Made by a program: the position numbers and the translations under genes. From positions 1 to 14,128 of the forward strand of contig JANXQX010000309.1 of NCBI GenBank assembly GCA_025353305.1: a stretch of DNA of 14,128 nt. Reading direction: 5' to 3'. The first letter of the stretch is position 1. Each line of letters opens with the position of its first letter. The notes beneath the pieces are model-generated. The model saw nothing but the letters and a program-made list of their open reading frames with translations, did not search any database and was not told where the DNA came from. Below, in pieces: positions 1-6,728 of this stretch. The stretch is from Holophagaceae bacterium (lineage in GTDB: Bacteria; Acidobacteriota; Holophagae; Holophagales; Holophagaceae).

Positions 1-444
1 CGTGGACCCATGCCAAGCAGTAGACAGGGCGAAGGCGACATGGAGTGACGGGAATAGGTTGTAGCGCATCCCCATGGTCGCCGAAGCCGCAACCCAAAAG
101 GACCACGGTGGTGGTGCGGATCGAGCAAATCCAGGTGCCAACTCCGCGGGAAGGATCAAAAAGAAGGCTCCAGCGATCAGGGTTTCTGCCACCAGCACTT
201 TCCGGAAATACGCCAGAGCGGTGGGATTTTTTCTCAGAGAAAAGGCAACTCCGCACATGGTTGGCCCAATGGTTAGGTACAGGAGGGAAGCCTGGGGAAG
301 AAACGGGATCACACCTTCCCACGAGAAGTGAATGGGAACACGCCACCCATGGAGGCCGGTGATGTAGTTTGCCCCCGCGAAAACCAGCAGGAAGCACAAG
401 GTCACCCACACTGATTCCTGGAGCCAAAGAGGAAGTCGATTCAA
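1..444 (-). CDS. PAP2-like membrane phosphatase, N-terminal part (cut by left edge)
   Basis: Only the first 148 codons are present; the gene runs off the left edge. The visible part is a polytopic membrane protein with hydrophobic stretches at about residues 12-29, 50-70 and 88-107. Near residues 130-141 it has NLFPSLHVAFAL, which matches the second signature (PSxH) of the PAP2/type-2 phosphatidic acid phosphatase superfamily, in the FPSLHVA form seen in AUR1/inositol-phosphotransferase-like members. The third signature, carrying the catalytic His, would lie outside the window. Members dephosphorylate lipid phosphates or polyprenyl diphosphates at the membrane, or transfer phospho-head groups; the substrate cannot be told here. 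I chose the TTG at 444-442 because it overlaps the TGA of the preceding small gene (TTGA) and has GGTGG about 7 bases upstream. Membrane and PAP2 assignment is fairly sure; start and exact role are not. Confidence 0.7.
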   Translation of the reverse strand, partial: MNRLPLWLQESVWVTLCFLLVFAGANYITGLHGWRVPIHFSWEGVIPFLPQASLLYLTIGPTMCGVAFSLRKNPTALAYFRKVLVAETLIAGAFFLILPAELAPGFARSAPPPWSFWVAASATMGMRYNLFPSLHVAFALSTAWHGST

Positions 445-650
445 GTTAATTCCACCGAATAAACGGTACTGATGGCCCCGCCGTGGGCCTTGTCCCTCAT
501 CGCGCCCTGGATGATCGGCTCGAGCTCCACAATGGCCGTCTTAAGCAAACCTTGGCCGATGGCTGCATGAACCTTTTTCCATTGCTCATCGCGTGCTCCC
601 GCGAATGCGAACGCTGCTGTTATCAAAGACAGAACCAGGTTCCTGATCAT
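441..650 (-). CDS. Short secreted protein, possible stub of an alpha-2-macroglobulin-like gene
   Basis: This gene encodes 69 residues. It starts with a signal peptide (residues 1-19, ending AFAFAGA), with AAAGGA about 9 bases before the ATG. The mature part has an amphipathic helix of the pattern W-K-K-V...GLLKTAIVELEPIIQGA. As I recall, the region just after the signal peptide of large bacterial alpha-2-macroglobulin (MG1/A2M) proteins has the similar pattern 'W..V....GLP.SAL..LE.I...A'. Those proteins exceed 1,500 residues, so this would be only the leading stub. The reading frame ends with TGA overlapping the TTG start of the PAP2-like gene, so it may be translated as a small coupled protein or be the remnant left by a deletion. 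The signal peptide is seen directly; the A2M link is an inference from memory of the family pattern. It could equally be an unrelated small exported protein. Confidence 0.5.
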   Translation of the reverse strand: MIRNLVLSLITAAFAFAGARDEQWKKVHAAIGQGLLKTAIVELEPIIQGAMRDKAHGGAISTVYSVELT

Positions 651-721
651 GGGTGTAATCCTTTCATCCCGATGGGGTCTTCAGCGCATGTCAGTCATGA
701 GGCAAACATCAGTCACAAGGA

Positions 722-2794
722 TCAATGGGGCTTGTTTGGCTTCTTGATGGACACTCCGTCCCGGGGGCTAGCCGCCACGACTTCACAAATCATCGTTTCC
801 AACGGGCGAAGCGTGACATCCATTCGGCCTACGAGTGACTCGGAGATGAATTCATCCTGATGGAAAGCAATGAGGAGCGTACATCCGGCCAAGTTTGGGC
901 GGGCTGCGAGTTCCAGATGGGGGACGCGCCTGGTTTGAGCTGCGTCTATTTCCGCGGGCAGAATCATTTGGGGTTTGGCCAGGACCTGTGCGCTTTGTAT
1001 CAACCCCTTCTTGTTTAGATCGACCTTGAGAACGAAGGCAGGCTGCGCACTGGACATAAAGGTCCTTACTACATCGGAGCCTGCTAACTTCTGCCCAATC
1101 TCGCGCCGGAAGGTTTCAAGTTCTGAACCTTCTTGAACGGGTTCTGGCGTCTTCGGGGGCGCTGTTGCATTCGATTGTCCAAATAGCGTGGTGCCTGCGA
1201 TGAGGATGGCAGCCGCCCAAGGCAAGCGCATCCTGAAGGACACGCTTCGCACTTCTGGATTGGCGAAGGCGCGGATCTGTCGTGTCAATTCTGCGGCTTC
1301 AGCGGTGAACTGGGCATCCACATCCATGGCCTCCAGCACCAGCCATTCGCAGCGTTCCATCCATACGTCTTCCGTGACGTTGCCACTTTCTGCCAACTCA
1401 GCGATTCGCAGGAGCCGTTGGGCCGTGTCCCCATTGAGTCGGCGGATGAAATCCTGCGCGACTGTACGAAGGGATTCTTGAGCACCGTGGAAACGCTCCA
1501 GAAGTTGAATTTCGAAGTCGACCAGCATGGCTTGATGGTTGAGGCACTGGATGCCACGGCTACGCCCTCTGAGGATGTGGCGCAAAGCCTCATAGACCCG
1601 CTCCACTTTCGGATCTGCCATGACATAGTCCATGCCCCACATGTCGCCCAACAGACGCCCTTGGCGCTCAAGGCGGGCTTCCAACGGGGTGCCAGCGTAG
1701 ATCTCCGTGCGGCAGAAATTCATGGGGTGTTCCGGGTGGCTGGCGAGGAAAGCCACATTGGCTCGGAAGTCCTCCAGCGTGGAATCTGGATTGAGCAAGA
1801 GGAGGTTGAAGCAGGTTTGGAGGTGCCGCTTCCCCAGGATTTCCAAGGCCCTTTCATTGTCCGCGAGGCGTTGGCCTCGTCCCAGCTGAGTCAGGGTTAT
1901 TTCCGTACCTCCTTCGATGCCTAGAAAGACCCTGAAAAGCCCCATGTCCAGGAGGCAGTCCACTAGTTCCTCGTCTATCTCATCGGGACGTGCCTTGACG
2001 GCAAACGCGATGTTCCGGATACCTCTGGCTTTCCACTCCTGGTCCAGGCCTCGAAAGCGCTTCAGGGATTCGGCTCGGGAAGGCAGGAAAAAGTTGTCGT
2101 CGTGGAAATTGAAGATGCGCACACCCTCGCGGTACAGCAACGCCATTTCGTCTGCGATCGCGGCGGGAGCGCGGAGCCGAAGCCGAGGCCCCCCGCAGTG
2201 ACGATGCCAGGTTGAAATCGAACAGAAGGAACAGGAATGGAGGCAGCCTCGGGAGCCGATCACATTAGCGGCGGGGATCCCGAGGAAGGCATCGAAGGGC
2301 CGGCGATGGACGGGAGGGAAAATGCTTTCGAGATCGTCTTGGGGAAGCGGCTCGCCATTTCTGTGGATAACGCCCTGGGCATCCCTCCATACGAGTCCCT
2401 GCACTTTTGAAGGATCCTCCAGGTACTCCGCTAGTTGCACCAGCAGGCCTTCCCCTTCGCCACACCCCACCGCATTCAGGGCTTTGGTCTGGCCAAGGAG
2501 TTCTTCGGCATATAAGGTGGCGAAGTGGCCGCCCGCCACCGAGTACCCGCGGAAACCCAAGCTCCATGCCCGTTCTGCAAGGCGAACGAATTCCAGTGCT
2601 CTTGAAGTGAAGACCATGCTGTAGGCAGCGAGGGAGGCTCCTGAACTGGCGATGGTTGTCGCCGCTTCTTCCATTTCCTCAAGGCCATTGAATCGGATGA
2701 AGAGCACCTCGTGCCCACGCTCCTCTACCGCGCGCCAGAGGTAACGCATGGCGAGGTTCTCCTCGAATTCAGCGGCGATCAGGGCGATTTTCAT
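722..2794 (-). CDS. B12-binding-domain radical SAM protein fused to a C-terminal secreted-type domain
   Basis: This is a 690-residue protein. Residues 1-150 form a Rossmann-like cobalamin-binding-type domain (MKIALIAAEFEEN..., AGGHF at 87-91, GCGEGEG at 110-116). Residues 175-400 form a radical SAM barrel with the 4Fe-4S cluster motif C184-x3-C188-x2-C191 inside GCLHSCSFC, followed by FNFHDDNFF and LGIEGG. Such enzymes cleave S-adenosylmethionine to a radical, often for methylation or other C-C chemistry; the substrate is unknown. Family members usually end near residue 510. Here the frame continues into residues 522-540 (MRLPWAAAILIAGTTLFGQ), which look like a signal peptide, then about 150 residues of probable beta-rich domain. 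The ATG at 2794 has GAGGGG 8 bases upstream and overlaps the TGA of the upstream gene (ATGA). An upstream in-frame extension lacks support. The C-terminal part could be a separate gene starting at 1231, but no clear ribosome-binding site precedes it. Confidence 0.85.
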   Translation of the reverse strand: MKIALIAAEFEENLAMRYLWRAVEERGHEVLFIRFNGLEEMEEAATTIASSGASLAAYSMVFTSRALEFVRLAERAWSLGFRGYSVAGGHFATLYAEELLGQTKALNAVGCGEGEGLLVQLAEYLEDPSKVQGLVWRDAQGVIHRNGEPLPQDDLESIFPPVHRRPFDAFLGIPAANVIGSRGCLHSCSFCSISTWHRHCGGPRLRLRAPAAIADEMALLYREGVRIFNFHDDNFFLPSRAESLKRFRGLDQEWKARGIRNIAFAVKARPDEIDEELVDCLLDMGLFRVFLGIEGGTEITLTQLGRGQRLADNERALEILGKRHLQTCFNLLLLNPDSTLEDFRANVAFLASHPEHPMNFCRTEIYAGTPLEARLERQGRLLGDMWGMDYVMADPKVERVYEALRHILRGRSRGIQCLNHQAMLVDFEIQLLERFHGAQESLRTVAQDFIRRLNGDTAQRLLRIAELAESGNVTEDVWMERCEWLVLEAMDVDAQFTAEAAELTRQIRAFANPEVRSVSFRMRLPWAAAILIAGTTLFGQSNATAPPKTPEPVQEGSELETFRREIGQKLAGSDVVRTFMSSAQPAFVLKVDLNKKGLIQSAQVLAKPQMILPAEIDAAQTRRVPHLELAARPNLAGCTLLIAFHQDEFISESLVGRMDVTLRPLETMICEVVAASPRDGVSIKKPNKPH

Positions 2795-3171
2795 TTTAAT
2801 TTCCCCTCGGATGGCGAGAGAACGACGACTCGTGTGGCGATCGGTCGGGGACTCGGCTCGAACCGATACGGCCCGCCGCCAATCTTTCTCATTAGCGAAA
2901 CGGTTAAATATTCCTGGTGTGAGATCTGGACTTTCCATTCGCCCAATGGAAGCAGTGGTGCTCGCCACTGGCCCTGCTCATCGGTGAGCACCGTGCGTTC
3001 CTGTGGCGGTTCCCCTAGGTGACGAAGCACCACCTTCGCGCCTATTACAGGGCTGCCTTTGGGGGTCACCACTCGCCCGGATAGCCCCCCAGTCTTACCT
3101 GTTTGTGCCCATGATGATGCAGGAACGATAAGCAAGGTCAGAACCAGGGAAAGCCGCAGTCCTTGTTTCAT
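2791..3171 (-). CDS. Secreted carboxypeptidase regulatory-like (CarboxypepD_reg) domain protein
   Basis: This 126-residue protein begins with a signal peptide (residues 1-22, cleavage likely after SSWA). The mature part is one beta-sandwich of the carboxypeptidase regulatory-like type: GLSGRVVTPKGSPVIGAKVVL, then a turn TDEQGQWRAP, then a strand pair ending KVQISHQEY. Such domains are non-enzymatic folding or binding modules found in transthyretin-like and TonB-receptor-associated exported proteins of Bacteroidota and Acidobacteriota. The ATG is preceded by a near-perfect AAGGAG 7 bases upstream, lying across the end of the peptidase-like gene 11 bases away. The stop overlaps the radical SAM start (ATGA), so the three genes are almost certainly one operon with coupled translation. 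It may be a partner or substrate of its neighbours; that is inference. Confidence 0.8.
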   Translation of the reverse strand: MKQGLRLSLVLTLLIVPASSWAQTGKTGGLSGRVVTPKGSPVIGAKVVLRHLGEPPQERTVLTDEQGQWRAPLLPLGEWKVQISHQEYLTVSLMRKIGGGPYRFEPSPRPIATRVVVLSPSEGKLK

Positions 3172-3182
3172 GGTTCAGCTCC

Positions 3183-4280
3183 TTACCGAATCGTCACGAA
3201 ATACCGGGGGTCCTCCCAGGAGGGCTGCAATGGGTGCAACTCACCGGGAGTGGTTTGTTCGAACAGAGGTTTGATCACATACAGTTTCCTGAGCGATCCA
3301 CTTACCAATATGGATGGGCGCTCCATGCCATCCGGTGCCCGAATCGGGTTCGAGATTATTTTCCATTGGTCGGGCTCCCAGGGGATGCCATTGGCTACTG
3401 TATATCTCCGAAAGTCCAGATCGTTCCTTAACCATCGATCGCGCTGGTCCGACGATTCCACCTTGGGCATGTCTCTCGACCAAGTGAATATGGCTCGCCA
3501 TTGGAAGGAGCCCTCTGCTTGATGGCAATAGGAATCACCCACGAACCTCGGCCGGGTCCTACTTAGGATGTCGGTCCACTCCAGGTGGGCCTTATGAAAG
3601 TTGGATCGGAATCGTTCCGCGATTCTCCCATCTATCGCAATTTCGGAAGCCTTCAATGCCAAGCTCCATCCTTCTGCCAAGCATCGGACAACCTTTCCCG
3701 AAATGGATTCAAAAGATGTAAAGCAAATACTGGAACGGACAAGAGGCCTGTGTCCCCTTGTGTGGCCAAGGCCCTTCGAGAGTAGCTCCAACAGTTGGAC
3801 GTCCTTTCCAAGACAGCATCCGATCAATCGGATTTCACTGTGCTCATCGAGGATTCCTGGAGGAACTGGTTTCAGGACTCCATCCTGGATCGCATCCGAC
3901 AGGGTCGAGGCCGTCGTCTTATCCCCACCAGCCTGGAGGGGAATTTCCATGACGCCCATGTCGTTGCCATGTCCTACAAGGTTGATCACTCCCCAGGGTT
4001 TGCCATTAGCCGGAGGGTTTCTCGTCAAGTAATCCAACGCTTCTAAAAGCGAGTTCCTGTCGGTGATGACCCGATCCGTCCTCTCACTCGTATCTTGTCG
4101 ATAATACGTTTCCGCCAATGAACAAAGAGGATGAGCCGGGTCCGTATCAGATCCGAAAATGAATGTGATCGTCCCCCTCGGTGAGTTCTCCAGTGCCGAT
4201 TGTTGAGCCCACGAAACCGGACTGATCAGAAAGATCAGCAGTGGAAGGAGCAGCCGATGGCGCTTTCCCGTGGGTGGCAT
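3183..4280 (-). CDS. Secreted clan-CD (caspase/gingipain-fold) cysteine peptidase-like protein
   Basis: This 365-residue protein starts with a signal peptide (residues 1-25, basic N-terminus MPPTGKRHRLLLPLL, cleavage near WAQQ). Two features spell the clan-CD catalytic dyad: a hydrophobic strand ending in the putative catalytic histidine (VINLVGHGN, H104) and a later strand ending in the putative cysteine (IRLIGCCLG, C155 or C156). This is the pattern of C11/C13/C14/C25 and CHAT peptidases. The spacing of about 50 residues fits the fold. No full match to a named subfamily was recognised, and the C-terminal 150 residues (Trp-rich, with a strand-like end) are unassigned. The ATG has GAGG 5 bases upstream. 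It is the first gene of the coupled peptidase/beta-sandwich/radical SAM operon. The dyad is seen directly; protease activity is inferred. Base composition appears slightly more AT-rich than the downstream-strand genes, judged by eye only. Confidence 0.65.
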   Translation of the reverse strand: MPPTGKRHRLLLPLLIFLISPVSWAQQSALENSPRGTITFIFGSDTDPAHPLCSLAETYYRQDTSERTDRVITDRNSLLEALDYLTRNPPANGKPWGVINLVGHGNDMGVMEIPLQAGGDKTTASTLSDAIQDGVLKPVPPGILDEHSEIRLIGCCLGKDVQLLELLSKGLGHTRGHRPLVRSSICFTSFESISGKVVRCLAEGWSLALKASEIAIDGRIAERFRSNFHKAHLEWTDILSRTRPRFVGDSYCHQAEGSFQWRAIFTWSRDMPKVESSDQRDRWLRNDLDFRRYTVANGIPWEPDQWKIISNPIRAPDGMERPSILVSGSLRKLYVIKPLFEQTTPGELHPLQPSWEDPRYFVTIR

Positions 4281-4438
4281 GGTGCCTCAACATTCGTTAT
4301 GGCTTTAAGGTCAGGCAAAAAAGGCTGGCTAACTGTAAAAGGACGGTAACAGCATCATTCTTTATGACTCGACCTTGGGTTGAAATGTTAATTGACCAAA
4401 GACTCAAGTCGGTTACAAGACTCCGAATTAGGTCAGAG
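4281..4438. other. AT-richer intergenic spacer between methyltransferase end and peptidase-operon start
   Basis: This 158-base gap separates the stop of the methyltransferase gene from the start of the secreted peptidase-like gene, both on the minus strand. It is visibly more AT-rich than the surrounding coding sequence and should hold the promoter of the peptidase/radical SAM operon. I found no -35/-10 pair good enough to name and no convincing intrinsic terminator. A run of six A at 4317-4322 lacks a paired stem beside it. No small gene with a ribosome-binding site was seen. Confidence 0.4.
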
Positions 4439-6634
4439 TCACTCGGCTATCGCGTGGGCAACCCGCATGAGGAGGATTCTGAGATGCCCATCCTTCAAGT
4501 GCTCTCGGTGGCGAATGAGATCGTCTATAGAAACCCAGTGGATCCTTCCTGGAAGATTGCTGACTTGCCTGACCTCGGCGACCAGCGGATACACCGACTC
4601 AGGGGTGAGTCCTGGCGTGGGGTGGTAGGCACCGCCAAGTTCCCAGAGCTCACCGATTTCAATCCCGAGTTCTAAGCTTGCCTGGTCTCGTACCCATGAC
4701 TTGGCCATGGGCATTGAATCTATCGTGGGCGGAAGGCGCCAGGCAGGCACAGCAAGGAGATTGCTATTTCCCGTAAAGCCCTGGACTGCGGGAAGGTCAC
4801 GGTCCTCGACGCCGAAGTATGTCCTTCCTTCCTGCCGATAGAGAAAAGCAATCGCGAGGGTGTTGGTAGATGCAAGGCGCGGAACGACGTATTCGAGCGC
4901 ACGGGTGGCAACGACCTGGCCTTTGGCATCAAGTTCCTCGAAGCGCCCGCAATGAAGATCCAGAAAGGGCACGGAATCTGATGCCTCCACTGGGACGAAC
5001 GCGCGTCGCCTGGGAGCTTTCAATAGGTCTTCCATCAATTCTACTGTTGGCGGTTGTTCGATCGTCTCGAGGATGATGGATTCCCCGATCCAGTCTCCGA
5101 AACGCTCGCCCCGTTGAAGCAACAATTCGTATACGTTCAGTTCCAGGCGGGCGTCCGACAGTCCTCCGACCTGGGCCGCACGGAGGAGCTGCCGTGCCTC
5201 GATAGCCCGCACCCGGCCTGAGGTACTGAAGCCAGATGCGTGGGCGAGATGATCCAGCACGAATACTGGATCGGTCTGGACCAGCACGGACCGGACTTCC
5301 TCGAGGATTCCTCCTGGCGAGGGATAGTAGATTGTTCCATCCATGATGGCGCGCAGCTGGGAGGGTTCCAGGCCAGCCCGCTCCTTCAACAAGGCTTCGA
5401 CGGTGAACCCCATGGGCTGGTCTGTCTGGATCACCGTCAGGGGCTCGGTCACGTAGCCCGAGGGACGCCGTTCATCCAGCGTGGGTTCTGAATTGGGGAG
5501 GGTGCCGAGCAATGGCCTTGGGTAGCTCATGCGAGCCAGGACGAACAATCCCTGTTCAGCTTCGAAGAATGGCAGGACATCTAACGTCGGAAAGGGCCTA
5601 CGCACTAGATCAAACACCTCCCCGGTTTCCCTGTGCCTGTAGTGGGCCATGTGGAGGAAGCCCAGGGGCTCAGCTTCAGCCACATGCCGGAAGGAGACAC
5701 CTTCACCATGCGGAACACGCTCCCCGACGATCAGGTAATTGGTGGCCGGGAAAGTCAGCGCCTTGCCTTCCAAGTCGTGAAGGGCACATCGTCCTTCCCA
5801 TCGGTTGCGCAGGATCCAAGGATTCCGGATAGGCGTCGAAGCGAGGACCCGGAGCCCGAGACGCGCAAAATGGGATTCGAATTCATCCTGGGTGAAGTAG
5901 CCGTATTCCTCTCGAACTTCAGAAACCCAATCCGACCGGTAATCCTTGCGCAGGATGAACTCAGTAGCGTGCCGCAGGGAGAGTTGGTAACGACGCCAGG
6001 CTGCACGTCCTGGAGTCTTGCCCAGAGCAGTAAAAGAGAATCCGCGCGTCTCCGCCAGGCTTTTGAATTCGCCGGTGAATCGTTCGAAGAGACTTGCTGT
6101 TGAGCATGTCGCAGGGTCGTCCGTCTCGTCCCCATCGTCAGTAGGAAGACCCAGCCAGACGGCCTGATCGGGGGGAGCCAGGAAGTCACGCACGATCAGG
6201 ACACCGCCCGTCCCAAGCTGACCCACTTGGGCCTCCAGAGCTTCCGAGGCGTTCGCGTATCGGTATCCCCCGTAGCTGGTCACGTGGTGCAGTACGGATG
6301 AGTTGAAGATCCCGTCCAAGCTCTCCGGATCAAAGACCGATTTGGCGATGTTACCGACAACGAACTCCAGATTAGGCATTCGGTAGGTGTCCTTGGCGAG
6401 GGTCACCATCGTTGGGTCCAAGTCCACGCCCACCACATGGAGACTCGGATAGAGGGAAGCAAGGGCATGGCTTCCCAAGCCCGAACCCATCCCCATGTCC
6501 GCCACCTTGCCCTGACCCAGAAGGTGGGCCGCTGTCAGGGCCACCTTCTGCCGCATGGAGGTGTTCATGCCTCTCAAGTACCGGTCGTAGGCGCTCAAGT
6601 CGCCCCTGTTCTGGGTCTTGTCGGTGTGGGCCAT
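4439..6634 (-). CDS. SAM-dependent methyltransferase fused to two degenerate NUDIX-like domains
   Basis: This is a 731-residue protein. Residues about 15-305 form a class I methyltransferase: motif I VADMGMGSGLGSH at 44-56, acidic D71 in GVDLDP, and a NSSVLHHV motif at 111-118 in the usual post-II place. Residues about 325-460 and 585-705 each read like a NUDIX fold. Both have a late box YYPSPGG / YHPTPGL followed by E and a strand, as in ADP-ribose pyrophosphatases. In both, the catalytic REUXEEXGU is destroyed: ALLKERAGL at 414-422 and DQASLELGI at 650-658. They may therefore bind a nucleoside-diphosphate ligand such as ADP-ribose or NAD without cutting it. The methyl acceptor is unknown. 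It is the last gene of the MoxR-led operon, 94 bases after the VWA gene. No strong ribosome-binding site precedes the ATG. The methyltransferase call is firm; the NUDIX reading is my pattern match. Confidence 0.8.
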   Translation of the reverse strand: MAHTDKTQNRGDLSAYDRYLRGMNTSMRQKVALTAAHLLGQGKVADMGMGSGLGSHALASLYPSLHVVGVDLDPTMVTLAKDTYRMPNLEFVVGNIAKSVFDPESLDGIFNSSVLHHVTSYGGYRYANASEALEAQVGQLGTGGVLIVRDFLAPPDQAVWLGLPTDDGDETDDPATCSTASLFERFTGEFKSLAETRGFSFTALGKTPGRAAWRRYQLSLRHATEFILRKDYRSDWVSEVREEYGYFTQDEFESHFARLGLRVLASTPIRNPWILRNRWEGRCALHDLEGKALTFPATNYLIVGERVPHGEGVSFRHVAEAEPLGFLHMAHYRHRETGEVFDLVRRPFPTLDVLPFFEAEQGLFVLARMSYPRPLLGTLPNSEPTLDERRPSGYVTEPLTVIQTDQPMGFTVEALLKERAGLEPSQLRAIMDGTIYYPSPGGILEEVRSVLVQTDPVFVLDHLAHASGFSTSGRVRAIEARQLLRAAQVGGLSDARLELNVYELLLQRGERFGDWIGESIILETIEQPPTVELMEDLLKAPRRRAFVPVEASDSVPFLDLHCGRFEELDAKGQVVATRALEYVVPRLASTNTLAIAFLYRQEGRTYFGVEDRDLPAVQGFTGNSNLLAVPAWRLPPTIDSMPMAKSWVRDQASLELGIEIGELWELGGAYHPTPGLTPESVYPLVAEVRQVSNLPGRIHWVSIDDLIRHREHLKDGHLRILLMRVAHAIAE

Positions 6635-6728
6635 GAGTGGGTTCTTAGAGTGGGAGGTTCTGGGGCCAGGGAAAGATGGGACTCGTGATTAGTGGAGAGA
6701 GGCTAGTGTCGAGCGGGCTCCATTGTTG

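Noticed and set aside
2795..2968. N-terminal extension of the radical SAM protein by 58 residues
   Set aside because: It would lie within the upstream beta-sandwich gene in another frame, looks low-complexity, and the ATG at 2794 has both a strong ribosome-binding site and the standard B12-domain start.
4317..4345. A-run next to GGCTGGCT as a terminator in the 4281-4438 spacer
   Set aside because: No complementary stem of useful length lies beside the run on either strand.
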